From: Candidatus Ornithomonoglobus merdipullorum
Lineage (GTDB): Bacteria > Bacillota > Clostridia > UBA1381
Assembly: GCA_018714695.1 (NCBI GenBank)
Contig: DVNB01000087.1
Coordinates: 52,496-116,495, forward strand
Reading direction: 5' to 3'
Length of the DNA stretch: 64,000 nt
This document shows, one piece after another, positions 47,808 to 57,821 of the stretch. The position numbers were made by a program, and so were the translations under genes. The notes below the pieces were generated by a model, which did not search any database, was not told the DNA's origin, and was given only the letters and a program-made list of their open reading frames with translations. The stretch's first letter is position 1; every line of letters starts with the position of its first letter.

Positions 47808-48320
47808 ATGAGAAGCAAGATGAATCGAGAGGTAATACTGTGTCTCAGAGAGCTTTTCCGCGACTCGAGACTGAATGTAATGATGGGCTTCACGCAGCAT
47901 GGGGACACATCCTGTCTTGCGCATACGATAGCGGTCGTCTATTGTGCGCTCGCTATAGCGAGGATAATGCATCTGCGCGTGAACAAAAGAGAGCTTATAC
48001 GCGGAGGGATACTGCACGATTATTTTCTGTACGATTGGCACGACGGTGAGAAGGGGAGAAAGATCCATGGCTTCACACATCCGTCGTCGGCGCTTGCGAA
48101 TGCCGAAACGGATTTTCGTCTGAGCCGGCGCGAGCGGGATATAATAAAGAAGCACATGTTTCCTCTGACCGTAAAGCCGCCTATGTACCGCGAGGCGTGG
48201 CTTATATGCCTTGCCGATAAGATCTGCGCATGCAAAGAGGCTGTGAGAAAGGATGCTTATCCCGAAATAACGAGGATGGCAGAGCGGCAGCATCTCAGAT
48301 GCGGAGCAGCAGGCGTATAA
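47808..48320 (+). CDS. HD domain-containing protein
   Basis: HTIAVVYCALAIA...RGGILHDYFLYDWH HD motif; KADKI-like LADKICACKE. Confidence 0.85.
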   Translation: MRSKMNREVILCLRELFRDSRLNVMMGFTQHGDTSCLAHTIAVVYCALAIARIMHLRVNKRELIRGGILHDYFLYDWHDGEKGRKIHGFTHPSSALANAETDFRLSRRERDIIKKHMFPLTVKPPMYREAWLICLADKICACKEAVRKDAYPEITRMAERQHLRCGAAGV

Positions 48321-48401
48321 AGGTCTGTACGGCAGCTAGGCGGATATAAAGGCATTAACGAAAGAAGCTCTTGTATAAATAAACGGAGGACGGTGATAAC
48401 A

Positions 48402-49040
48402 ATGACGTTATCTCAATATTTCATTTGTTTTATAATATACAGCTTTTTGGGTTGGGTGTATGAATCGCTGTTTTATTCGTTCCAGTTCAAGAAGCCGGTG
48501 AATACCGGATTCCTGCACGGATGTATTTGTCCAATATACGGACTTGTGTGCGTTATGAACATAGCGTTTCTGGGCAAGGTGAAAAGCGAGGCTGCGATAT
48601 TTGTCGCAAGTATGATCACGGTATCTGTGACCGAATACGTGGTCTCATATCTGCTAGAGCACCTGTTCGGCAAACGGTGGTGGGATTACAGTGACTGGCC
48701 GCTGAATCTAAACGGCAGGATAAGTCTCATATCGTCTCTGGGATTCGGAGCGATGTCGCTGATACAGCTGAGACTGCTGCATCCGGCGATAATGAAGGTC
48801 GTATTACATATTCCTGCGGGGACCATGAAGCTTATAACCATACTTTTTATTGTGTGGGTCTTTTTCGATCTCTGCCTGACGGTGAGAGATATGGATAAGA
48901 CGGACGACCGTCTCTGGTTTATAGACGAGGAGTCGGAGACTATCAGGCAGGCGAATGAAAAGCTTGAGGAAAAGAAGAAGAGACTGTCGCTGCGTTACGG
49001 CAATGTCAAAGAGCGGATAAGGGACGCCTTCGGCAGATAA
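48402..49040 (+). CDS. CmpB-type (putative ABC transporter permease) membrane protein
   Basis: FIIYSFLGWVYESLFYSF...NTGFLHGCICPIYGLVCV...WWDYSDWPLNLNGRISLISSLGFG. Confidence 0.88.
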   Translation: MTLSQYFICFIIYSFLGWVYESLFYSFQFKKPVNTGFLHGCICPIYGLVCVMNIAFLGKVKSEAAIFVASMITVSVTEYVVSYLLEHLFGKRWWDYSDWPLNLNGRISLISSLGFGAMSLIQLRLLHPAIMKVVLHIPAGTMKLITILFIVWVFFDLCLTVRDMDKTDDRLWFIDEESETIRQANEKLEEKKKRLSLRYGNVKERIRDAFGR

Positions 49041-49143
49041 CGTGATGCACTTTCGTATCTGTCGTCATATTCAAGTTATGTACACGGCGGCGCATTGCGC
49101 CGCCTGTTGATATTAAGAGCGGTTTTACGCAGGGGGTGTATAC

Positions 49144-50421
49144 ATGGAAGAATCCAGACTCGGCTTGTGGCTTGAGAGAAATCTGCCGACCTTGCTGTTG
49201 TTTATAATACGTATAGTAGAGGTTTTTGCGGCAAGTATAGTTCCGTCGGTGCTGAGCGTTATAGTTATCTTTCTCGCGCCGAGCGAGAGGTCCTGGTCGG
49301 TGCTGAGCGTTTTTTGTTTTATAATAACAACGGCTGTAAACTGGTATTTCTGGCTTGATTTTGCTGTTGAGCGCGAGAGCGTAAAGCAGTTTTATATAAT
49401 AAACGGTATAGTTCAGGCCATATATATAGCCGCGTCTATAGTCGGATATTTCTTTCTCGGATATCTTGTATATTCAATGACATTTGCAAATCTTCGTATT
49501 TTCGAGGTGTTTGAAATGAAGACCATACATTCGGTGCTGATAACCGACGGTATATCGGTGCTGGTGATGATCGCGTGCGAGCGGTGGTCGAGGGCGCATA
49601 TAGACAAGATACGCGAGGTCCTAAAGAAAAATGGCGCCGATAAGGTCGAGATGGAGGACAAGTCGGAAAGCATCGTGCCTACAAAGCAGGATCGCGCCAT
49701 AGAGACACTTTCGGTCGAGGAGATGGCTGAGGAGATAGTCAGGGACGAGGAGGAAAGGCTTGAGGCGGCAAGGGAGGCTGCTGAGAGCGAGCCTGAGGAG
49801 CTTTGGAACGATGATATATCCAAGGGACACGGCGAGACTATAGTGCGTGTTGATTACAGCGAGGAAGGCACAGATACGGACGAGAATGATTTTGTTCCCG
49901 GCGCTGAAGTGAACGAGAATGAGGATTATGAGGCGGACTCTCTATGGAACAGCGAGATATACGAGGGAAGGACCGAGGGCGGAAAGCCTGTTACAGACTT
50001 TGAGGACGAGCTGAACGAGCTGCCGCCGGAACCGGCTGAGGATGAGCCTCTTTGGGACGAGGCGTTTTACAGGCAGAGGGGAAATGCGGAGGAGCTTGAG
50101 CGGATATACGCCGAGGAGGAGGCGACAGCGGCTCCGGAGGAGGTACCGTATGATGCCGATTCCCTTTGGAACAGCGATTTTTACCGCGGCACAGATAAAA
50201 ATGATATTCCGGAGCGAGTGCTTGATCTCAGCGACGAGCCGGAGGATATACCCGAGGACAGCTCTGAGGACGGATATGCCCCCGATGCATTGTGGGATAA
50301 TGTCGGCAGAGCGATCGGTGACGATATGCCGGAGAACGAGGAGCCGATAAACCCGAATATGGATTACGATACGGATTCTCTTTGGAGCAAGGATATGCAT
50401 ATGGGAAAAGAAAATAAATGA
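49144..50421 (+). CDS. Membrane protein with acidic tail containing six LW-motif repeats
   Basis: N-terminal ~4 TM segments then acidic low-complexity tail with repeated [ED]xLW[ND]... motifs. Confidence 0.75.
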   Translation: MEESRLGLWLERNLPTLLLFIIRIVEVFAASIVPSVLSVIVIFLAPSERSWSVLSVFCFIITTAVNWYFWLDFAVERESVKQFYIINGIVQAIYIAASIVGYFFLGYLVYSMTFANLRIFEVFEMKTIHSVLITDGISVLVMIACERWSRAHIDKIREVLKKNGADKVEMEDKSESIVPTKQDRAIETLSVEEMAEEIVRDEEERLEAAREAAESEPEELWNDDISKGHGETIVRVDYSEEGTDTDENDFVPGAEVNENEDYEADSLWNSEIYEGRTEGGKPVTDFEDELNELPPEPAEDEPLWDEAFYRQRGNAEELERIYAEEEATAAPEEVPYDADSLWNSDFYRGTDKNDIPERVLDLSDEPEDIPEDSSEDGYAPDALWDNVGRAIGDDMPENEEPINPNMDYDTDSLWSKDMHMGKENK

Positions 50422-50435
50422 ATAAATAAAGCGGG

Positions 50436-50474
50436 GACATCCGGGTGCGTTCGAGTGCGGTGTCCCCGCTTTTG
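50436..50474. terminator. Bidirectional terminator between convergent genes
   Basis: aaagcggggaca...tgtccccgctttt. Confidence 0.85.
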
Positions 50475-50485
50475 CGGGTGATCTG

Positions 50486-51865
50486 TTATTCTGTTATTGC
50501 CGAACCGATATTCGTTACGTCTCCTGCGCCCATTGTGAATACTATGTCGCCTTCGCGGGCGTCTTTTTTTATATATTCCTCTATATCGGCAAAATCGTCC
50601 ATATATCTGACGTTCAAGCCGCGTTCTGCTATGGCCTCCGCAAGTTTCTCCGCGGTAGTAACGCCGTCCGGCTTTTCCCGCGCCGCGTATATATGCGTGA
50701 TTATGAGCTCATCCGTGTCGTCGAATGCGGTTAAAAATTCATCCCACAGAGTTCTTGTACGCGAGTAAGTGTGAGGCTGGAAAATACATATGATGCGGTC
50801 GTGAGGAAACGCCTTTGCAGCCTTGAGCGTAGCCTTTATCTCTGTCGGGTGATGAGCGTAATCGTCAAGGACCACGGCGCCGTTTACGAATCCTTTTTTT
50901 TCAAAGCGGCGGTGGGTTCCTTTAAAGGTCTTAAGCCCCTTTGCCGCCTCGGGTGCAGGAACGCCAAGTATCTCGCATACCGCTATCGTTGCGAGCGCGT
51001 TTAAGATATTGTGATCTCCCGGTACGTTTAGCGATACGGAGCAGAGCTTTTTGCCGTTTTTGCACACGTCAAATGATGGATAGCCTGCATGGTATACTAT
51101 ATTTTCGGCATAATAATCGTTGGAATCGGATATGCCGTAGGTAACAATGTCAAGATCCGAGTCCTTGAGAGCAAGCCGTATGTTCTCGTCCTCGCCGTAT
51201 GCGACCACCTTGCCTATGCCGCGGGTGAGCTCGGCGAACTGACTGAAGCTGTCTCTTATCATCTCGATGCCCGTGAAGAAATCGAGGTGATCCTCCTCGA
51301 TGTTCGTGATCAGAGCGACTGTCGGGAAAAATTTCAGAAAGCTGTTGGTGTATTCGCATGCCTCGGTGACGAAGAGATCGGATCTCCCGCAGTGGATATT
51401 CCCGCCTATAAGATCGAGCTCGCCGCCTATGGAGACCGTCGGATCAACTCCCGCGCCTATCAGAGCATGCGCAAGCATGGAGGTGGTAGTAGTCTTTCCG
51501 TGAGTGCCCGCAACGCCTACGGCGTGGTGATACTCCTTCATCAGTGCGCCAAGGAACTCCGCGCGGTCTATAAGACGTATACCCCGCGCCTTTGCCTCTA
51601 TCATCTCTGGATTGTCATCCTTCACTGCGGCGGTATGTACCACAAGCTCCGCATCTCCTATGTTTTTAGCATCGTGTCCCTCGTATATCACCGCTCCCTC
51701 ATTTTCGAGGCGGTGCGTTATATCGGACTTTGCCCGGTCACTGCCGGTGACTCTGTAGCCCTTTGACAGAGCCACATGCGCCAATCCGCTCATGCTTATT
51801 CCGCCTATCCCTATAAAATGGATGCATGCGTTTTTTTTCAGATCGTTCATTTCAAATCTTTTCAT
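50486..51865 (-). CDS. murC: UDP-N-acetylmuramate-L-alanine ligase
   Basis: IHFIGIGGISMSGLAHVALSKGYRVTGSD; GVAGTHGKTTTTSMLAHAL; VLDDYAHHPTEIKATL. Confidence 0.98.
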   Translation of the reverse strand: MKRFEMNDLKKNACIHFIGIGGISMSGLAHVALSKGYRVTGSDRAKSDITHRLENEGAVIYEGHDAKNIGDAELVVHTAAVKDDNPEMIEAKARGIRLIDRAEFLGALMKEYHHAVGVAGTHGKTTTTSMLAHALIGAGVDPTVSIGGELDLIGGNIHCGRSDLFVTEACEYTNSFLKFFPTVALITNIEEDHLDFFTGIEMIRDSFSQFAELTRGIGKVVAYGEDENIRLALKDSDLDIVTYGISDSNDYYAENIVYHAGYPSFDVCKNGKKLCSVSLNVPGDHNILNALATIAVCEILGVPAPEAAKGLKTFKGTHRRFEKKGFVNGAVVLDDYAHHPTEIKATLKAAKAFPHDRIICIFQPHTYSRTRTLWDEFLTAFDDTDELIITHIYAAREKPDGVTTAEKLAEAIAERGLNVRYMDDFADIEEYIKKDAREGDIVFTMGAGDVTNIGSAITE

Positions 51866-52064
51866 AAACAGTAGGTCCTTTCAGAAAAACAGACAGTTGT
51901 CGGTCATATTCGTATCAACAAGGGCGCAATGCTTACCGCGCCCGTTTATCATAGATATTATATACCTATTTTACCGAAATTTAAACCTATTTTTTTTAAT
52001 TCTTATATTATTTACAAAAAAAACAGATATAAAAATATGAAATTAAAATATATGCACAAAAAGC

Positions 52065-52093
52065 TTGACAAATTAGTAAAAATGAGATAAAAT
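52065..52093 (+). promoter_or_regulatory. sigma-A promoter upstream of spoVG
   Basis: TTGACA (52065-52070), 17-bp spacer, TAAAAT (52088-52093). Confidence 0.65.
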
Positions 52094-52208
52094 AAATAAA
52101 AGAGTATCTGTTAGCGCAGAGCAAAAACCCGTTTTGTACGGGACGGCATCACTGGAAAGACTACAAGAATAACAAAACAAACCTTGTAATAGGAAGGTGG
52201 TGAAAATC

Positions 52209-52496
52209 TTGGAGATTACGGACATTAGGGTTAAGAAAATTCTGACCGACAGCACAGCTGAAAGCAGAATGAAAGCGGTGGTATCTGTAACCTTTGACGA
52301 CTCCTTTGTAGTACATGACATTAAAATTATTGAGGGACAAGATAAACTGTTTACGGCGATGCCGAGCAGAAAAACACAGGAAGGCGAATTTAAGGACATA
52401 GCACATCCGATTAATCGCGAAATGCGCCTTAAGCTCGAAGACGCTATTATTTCTGAATATCAGAAGGCACTTGCGCAGAGCGCTGATGAGCAATGA
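52209..52496 (+). CDS. spoVG: Septation/sporulation regulator SpoVG (probable TTG start)
   Basis: (L/M)[85 protein letters not shown]. Confidence 0.95.
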   Translation: MEITDIRVKKILTDSTAESRMKAVVSVTFDDSFVVHDIKIIEGQDKLFTAMPSRKTQEGEFKDIAHPINREMRLKLEDAIISEYQKALAQSADEQ

Positions 52497-52537
52497 GATG
52501 GTATTAGATAAATTCCCGGATCTATAGAGATTTTCAG

Positions 52538-52570
52538 ATAAAAAACCGTCGGTAACGGCGGTTTTTTTAT
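52538..52570 (+). terminator. Intrinsic terminator after spoVG
   Basis: aaaaaaccgtcggtaacggcggttttttta. Confidence 0.8.
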
Positions 52571-52784
52571 TCCGATGCGCGGATATGATACTTTTACGGA
52601 AAAAGGCTGCCGGCGGGGCGGCGGTTTTATATTGTTTGACTATTGTAATTCCGTTTGTTTTATGGTAAAATGAAATGTGCAAAAGTATGCTCTATAAAAA
52701 AGAGATGCCGGTACCATGACGGATCGGACATCGGAGGCGCGGCGCTTGCCGTGCCGTATTTTGAACGGAGGATTGAAAAATAAA

Positions 52785-53636
52785 ATGAAAAAAGTTACGG
52801 CTGCCGATTTTGCGGCAATGAAGGAAAGCGGCGAAAAGATCTCAATGGTCACTGCCTACGATTATTCGACCGCGAGACTCGTTGACGGCTCGGGGATCGA
52901 CTCGATCCTTGTCGGCGATTCACTCGGGATGGTGATGCTCGGATATGAGGACACTGTTTCCGTCACGATGGAGGATATGATCCATCACTGTGCGGCTGTC
53001 ACGCGCGGGACTGAGCGCGCGCTGGTCATCTGCGATATGCCGTTCATGTCGTATCAGACATCGGTGTACGACGCGGTAAAGAACGCGGGCAGGATAATGA
53101 AGGAAGGCAGAGCGGGAGCGGTAAAGCTTGAGGGCGGCACCGATTTCGCGGAGCACATAGAGGCCATAGTAAAAGCGTCCATACCGGTGTGCGCTCATAT
53201 AGGGATGACCCCGCAGAGCGTTAACGCGTTCGGAGGCTTCAAGGTCCAGGGAAGATCAGTCGAAGCGGCAAAGCGCGTTATAGAGGACGCCGTTGAGGTC
53301 GAGAAGGCGGGAGCATTTGCGGTAGTCCTTGAATGCGTGCCTGCAAGGCTTGCGGAATATATATCAGGTATCTTAACGATACCCACCATAGGCATCGGCG
53401 CGGGCGCGGGCTGCGGAGGACAGGTGCTGGTATATCAGGATATGCTATCCATGTACAGTGATTTTACGCCAAAGTTTGTAAAGAAATTTGCGGACGTAGG
53501 TTCGGTGATGCGCGGAGCGTTTGAGGATTACAACAGAGCGGTAAAGGATGGGAGTTTCCCTGCCGCGGAGCATGGATTCAAGATCAATGACGAGGTTTTG
53601 GCTGCCGTTACGGGCAGGGATGGGAGTGAGCTGTAA
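52785..53636 (+). CDS. panB: 3-methyl-2-oxobutanoate hydroxymethyltransferase
   Basis: [51 protein letters not shown]. Confidence 0.98.
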   Translation: MKKVTAADFAAMKESGEKISMVTAYDYSTARLVDGSGIDSILVGDSLGMVMLGYEDTVSVTMEDMIHHCAAVTRGTERALVICDMPFMSYQTSVYDAVKNAGRIMKEGRAGAVKLEGGTDFAEHIEAIVKASIPVCAHIGMTPQSVNAFGGFKVQGRSVEAAKRVIEDAVEVEKAGAFAVVLECVPARLAEYISGILTIPTIGIGAGAGCGGQVLVYQDMLSMYSDFTPKFVKKFADVGSVMRGAFEDYNRAVKDGSFPAAEHGFKINDEVLAAVTGRDGSEL

Positions 53637-54478
53637 TGATACCTGTGGTAAAGACTATAGACGAGATAAGAGAATATGTGAATAAATGGCACAAGGAGGG
53701 CTTGAGTGTCGGACTTGTCCCGACAATGGGCTATCTGCACGAGGGGCATAAGAGCCTTATAGACAGAGCGGTTTCGGAGAACGACAGAGTTGTTGTATCC
53801 GATTTCGTAAACCCGACCCAGTTCGGACCGAACGAGGATCTGGAGGCGTATCCGCGCGATATAGAAAGGGATGCTGCGCTGTGCGAATCTGCCGGCGCGG
53901 CGGTGGTATTCAATCCAGAGCCAGAGGAGATGTATGACAATGCGCTCACAACGGTGAGCGTTGACAAGATAACGAAGGTGCTGTGCGGGAAGACGAGACC
54001 GGTACATTTTGCGGGCGTCTGCACGGTGGTATCAAAGCTGTTTAATATAGTAAAGCCGGACAGAGCGTATTTCGGACAGAAGGATGCACAGCAGCTGATA
54101 GTTGTGAAAAAGATGGTAAAGGATCTCAACTTTGATATAGAGATAGTCGGCTGCCCGATCGTGCGCGAGGCGGACGGGCTGGCAAAGAGCTCACGCAACA
54201 CGTATCTGAACGCTGAGGAGCGGAAGGCTGCGCTTTGTCTTTCACGAGGTCTCTCTGCGGGCAGAAAGCTCATCGAAAACGGAGAGCGTTCGGCGGAGGC
54301 TGTAAAGAATGTCGTAAGGGGCGAGATAGAGAAGGAGCAGCTTGCCAAGATAGATTATGTGGAAGCGGTGAATGCGGAGACTTTGGACAATGCCGAAACG
54401 GCGGAGGCGCCGCTGCTTGTCGCTGTGGCGGTATATATAGGGAAAACAAGACTGATAGATAATTTTATCGTGGAATGA
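53636..54478 (+). CDS. panC: Pantoate-beta-alanine ligase
   Basis: [22 protein letters not shown]...[17 protein letters not shown]. Confidence 0.98.
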   Translation: MIPVVKTIDEIREYVNKWHKEGLSVGLVPTMGYLHEGHKSLIDRAVSENDRVVVSDFVNPTQFGPNEDLEAYPRDIERDAALCESAGAAVVFNPEPEEMYDNALTTVSVDKITKVLCGKTRPVHFAGVCTVVSKLFNIVKPDRAYFGQKDAQQLIVVKKMVKDLNFDIEIVGCPIVREADGLAKSSRNTYLNAEERKAALCLSRGLSAGRKLIENGERSAEAVKNVVRGEIEKEQLAKIDYVEAVNAETLDNAETAEAPLLVAVAVYIGKTRLIDNFIVE

Positions 54479-54503
54479 TCCGCCGGACAGAAGGGAGAAG
54501 CGA

Positions 54504-54887
54504 ATGGAAGTAACAATGCTTAAAGGAAAAATACACCGCGTTAAAGTCACACAGGCCGAGGTGGATTATGTAGGAAGCATAACGATAGACCCGGAGCTTA
54601 TGAGTGCGGCGGGTATTTTCGAATACGAAAAGGTCGCGGTAGTGGATGTCACGAACGGAGCGAGACTGGAGACCTACACGATCGCCGGAGAGCCCGGCTC
54701 GGGAATAATATGCCTGAACGGAGCGGCGGCAAAGCTTATAAATAAAGGAGATACGGCAATAATAATGGCATATGCCCAGATGAGCCCGGAGGAGGCGGCG
54801 GCATTCAGGCCAAAGGTCGTTTTTGTGGATGAAAACAATAAGATAGTATCGGTCAAGGACTATGAGCGCCACGGCGTGATAGCCTGA
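54504..54887 (+). CDS. panD: Aspartate 1-decarboxylase
   Basis: [34 protein letters not shown]...[27 protein letters not shown]. Confidence 0.98.
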   Translation: MEVTMLKGKIHRVKVTQAEVDYVGSITIDPELMSAAGIFEYEKVAVVDVTNGARLETYTIAGEPGSGIICLNGAAAKLINKGDTAIIMAYAQMSPEEAAAFRPKVVFVDENNKIVSVKDYERHGVIA

Positions 54888-54917
54888 GACCGCATAGCGG
54901 GAAGGAAGGACACGAAA

Positions 54918-56174
54918 ATGAAACAGATACCCATAACATTACTGACAGGCTATCTCGGAGCCGGCAAGACAACGCTTATGAACCATATACTTTCAAACCA
55001 GCAGGGTTATAAAGTAGCGGTCATAGTGAACGATATAGGCGAGGTGAATATAGATTCTTCGCTTATACAGAAGGGCGGAATGGTACAGGAGGAGGATTCG
55101 AGCCTTGTGCCGCTCACAAACGGATGCATCTGCTGTACTCTCAAGGTGGACCTGATGAAGCAGATAGCGGAGCTTGCGCAGTCCGGCAATTTCGATTATA
55201 TCCTGATCGAGGCGAGCGGTATATGTGAGCCTTTGCCTATAGTGCAGACTATCTCGATGATGGACGGCTCGGTTCCGGGAAGCGAGATACCGCCTATTGT
55301 AAGACTTGACTGCGTTGTTACCGTGGTAGACGCCTTAAGGCTCGTTGACGAGTTCGGCGGAGGCGAGAAGCTTATGGGTGACGTTGACGAGGAGGATATA
55401 GAAAATCTTCTCATACAGCAGATCGAGTTCTGCTCGACTATCGTTATAAACAAGGCAGACGAGGTATCAAAGGAGGATCTTGCGAAGGTGAAGGCGGTCG
55501 TAAGGGCGCTCCAGCCGAAGGCAAAGATAATAGAGGCGAATTATGCTGATGTAGACCTTAAGGACGTGCTCGATACAAAGCAGTTCGATTTTGAAAAGAC
55601 GTTTGAGTCCGCCGGATGGATAAACGAGTTTGAAAAGGATGCCGATGATGACGGGCACGATGAACATGGACATCACGATCATGAGCATCACGGTCACCAT
55701 GACCATGATGAGCACCACCACGATCATGACGGACACGGGCATCACGGTCATGACCATGGTCATCATCACCATCATCATGACCATGAGCACGGAGAGGCGG
55801 AGGAGTACGGAATAGGCTCGTTTGTATATTACAGACGCAGGCCGTTCGACATGGCAAAGCTCCGCGGATGGCTCAACGACAGCTTCCCGTCAAATGTTAT
55901 AAGATGCAAGGGTATCGTATGGATCGACTGCGATAACGATATGTCGTTCGTGCTTGAGCAGGCGGGAAAACAGATACAGATGTCAGAGAACGGGCGCTGG
56001 TTCGCGTCTGCGCCGAAAAAGCAGCTTGAGCAGTTCGTAAAGGACGATCCGTCCATAATGGACAATTGGGACGAAAAGGTCGGAGACAGGATGATAAAGC
56101 TTGTGTTCATAGGGCGGGATCTTGACAAGGAGAAGATCTCCTCGGAACTCGACACACTTTTAAAGGAAATATAA
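54918..56174 (+). CDS. CobW/G3E family GTP-binding protein with His-rich metal-binding insert
   Basis: ITLLTGYLGAGKTTLMNHILSNQQGYKVAVIVNDIGEVNIDSSLI; CICCTLKVDL; HGHHDHEHHGHHDHDEHHHDHDGHGHHGHDHGHHHHHHDHEHG. Confidence 0.96.
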   Translation: MKQIPITLLTGYLGAGKTTLMNHILSNQQGYKVAVIVNDIGEVNIDSSLIQKGGMVQEEDSSLVPLTNGCICCTLKVDLMKQIAELAQSGNFDYILIEASGICEPLPIVQTISMMDGSVPGSEIPPIVRLDCVVTVVDALRLVDEFGGGEKLMGDVDEEDIENLLIQQIEFCSTIVINKADEVSKEDLAKVKAVVRALQPKAKIIEANYADVDLKDVLDTKQFDFEKTFESAGWINEFEKDADDDGHDEHGHHDHEHHGHHDHDEHHHDHDGHGHHGHDHGHHHHHHDHEHGEAEEYGIGSFVYYRRRPFDMAKLRGWLNDSFPSNVIRCKGIVWIDCDNDMSFVLEQAGKQIQMSENGRWFASAPKKQLEQFVKDDPSIMDNWDEKVGDRMIKLVFIGRDLDKEKISSELDTLLKEI

Positions 56175-56217
56175 TACCGTCCGTGCTGTTTCAGCGCCGG
56201 CGAAGGAGGGATGCTGC

Positions 56218-56547
56218 GTGAAATGCGATAAATGCGGGGCTGTTCTCGAGGACGATGCCGTTTTTTGTTACAAATGCGGTTCATTTGTCATGAGCGATGA
56301 GGATACCGAGCCTATCGCGGCAGAGAAGGCAGGCAAGCGCCGCCGCGGCAGCTCTTCGTTTCCCATCGTTTTGAGGATACTTATCTGGGCGGCGGTCGCG
56401 GCGGCGGGTGTTGCCGCGGCTGTGTTCGGATACAGATGGATATACAGTGACGAGCTGCATATGCAGACCGGAGAGTCTGCGGCGGTGTACGAGGTAAGTG
56501 AAAGCGAGATCACGCCTGTCACCGGCGAAGCAGGCGCAGCCAGATGA
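56218..56547 (+). CDS. Zinc-ribbon domain membrane protein
   Basis: MKCDKCGAVLEDDAVFCYKCGSF CxxC...CxxC; one TM (ILIWAAVAAAGVAAAVFGYRW). Confidence 0.8.
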   Translation: MKCDKCGAVLEDDAVFCYKCGSFVMSDEDTEPIAAEKAGKRRRGSSSFPIVLRILIWAAVAAAGVAAAVFGYRWIYSDELHMQTGESAAVYEVSESEITPVTGEAGAAR

Positions 56548-57682
56548 ATACTCCCGCCGACGCTATTACGAGCAGGGCGGATGTGAAGATCATGCCGTAG
56601 AGCTCACCGGCATCCATTTTTGCCTTGGGCTGATCAATGTCCATGAGCTCACGGGGAACGTCTATATCTCCGCCCATATCGAGGCGTGTCAGATAGAAGC
56701 CGTCCTCGTCGCGTGAGACTACGGCGGTGCTGTATTCGAATATCGGATCAGACGCGCCTTCTGTGTAGGTGTCGCTGAATATCACGTAAAGGGCGGTGTC
56801 AGAGAGGCTTAGGACACGCACGAGCGTTATGTTGTCGGTCGAGAAGAAGGTGTTGTAGCCTCCGGTATAATAATAGCAGCCGTTGTTATAGCAGTAGCCG
56901 AGAGTGGTGAGCATGTTTACAGGCGGCTTTTCGGGCGTTCTTCGGAACGCCTTTTGCATAACGTCGTCTATGAAGCCGCCTCCGCACAGCTTAAGTCCGC
57001 CGCCGGTATCGGACGCGTTGTCCGGGGCGGAGCTTAGGAGCTTGAAGTTTTTGTGCGTAAAGAGGACGTGGCGCACAAGCTCATTTTCGTCTGAGGTCTC
57101 GGAATCGTAATGCATCAGATCGGCGCAAGACTTTACGAGGCTTAAAAGCTCGGAGCGTTCGGCATCGCTTAAGACTGCGTCATCAAGGCGCAGGTTTGTT
57201 ATTTCGGAAAGCTTTATGCTGTTCAGTGTATCGTATATCTCGGCGGTGTCAGTTAAAACGGTTATCTTCCCGCGCCGGTACCGCGCGGCGGGAACAATGT
57301 CCGAGGGCTTTTCGGCGGTCGGAGTGAATGCGTCGTTTATAAGGCGGAAATATTCCGTTTTCCCATTGGTTGAGAACACTGCGGCAAATTCACCGTCAAA
57401 TTCCGCCGCGCTTATCTCATAGGTATTTTTCCCGCCGAGGCGGAAGGAGAGACAGTCGGTGATCTCATTTTCGGGCCCGTATACGGTGAAGACGAATTCG
57501 TTTTCCTCTGCGGTGATGACCGCCGCGCAGCCGTTTTTTTCGGCGCAGTAGATAATGCCGCTGCTGCCGTCGAATATGCCAGTTTCGCCGATAAGCCCGG
57601 AGATAAGAGTATCAAGTCCGGAGGAATGAACGACGGTAGGCAGCATTGAGAACAGGATAAGTAAAAAGACAAGTTTTTTGAT
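56519..57682 (-). CDS. Membrane-anchored extracytoplasmic hypothetical protein (apparent AUC start)
   Basis: Signal peptide (I/M)KKLVFLLILFSMLPTVVHSS in frame with the listed ORF; SD GAGGTGAT 5 nt upstream; C-terminal TM then RLLRR. Confidence 0.65.
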   Translation of the reverse strand: MKKLVFLLILFSMLPTVVHSSGLDTLISGLIGETGIFDGSSGIIYCAEKNGCAAVITAEENEFVFTVYGPENEITDCLSFRLGGKNTYEISAAEFDGEFAAVFSTNGKTEYFRLINDAFTPTAEKPSDIVPAARYRRGKITVLTDTAEIYDTLNSIKLSEITNLRLDDAVLSDAERSELLSLVKSCADLMHYDSETSDENELVRHVLFTHKNFKLLSSAPDNASDTGGGLKLCGGGFIDDVMQKAFRRTPEKPPVNMLTTLGYCYNNGCYYYTGGYNTFFSTDNITLVRVLSLSDTALYVIFSDTYTEGASDPIFEYSTAVVSRDEDGFYLTRLDMGGDIDVPRELMDIDQPKAKMDAGELYGMIFTSALLVIASAGVFIWLRLLRR

Positions 57683-57821
57683 ACGTCATCACCTCGTAAA
57701 TATTTTGTCCGATTTTGAGAAATAATTGCGGATGAGGTATACGCGAGTTTGTGGATAAAGTGGATAAGGTTAGAAGAAAAGTTAGAAGAAACGTGAGGCG
57801 GTATGCCGAAAGGAGAAAGCA

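Noticed and set aside
47633-48049. 138-aa plus-strand ORF overlapping the HD gene leader
   Set aside because: Covers promoter and leader and overlaps the better supported HD ORF in another frame
55467-55857. Antisense ORFs rich in Met/Val or His/Asp opposite the G3E GTPase
   Set aside because: Reverse reading of the (CAT/GAC)-rich His tract of the GTPase; low complexity and no RBS
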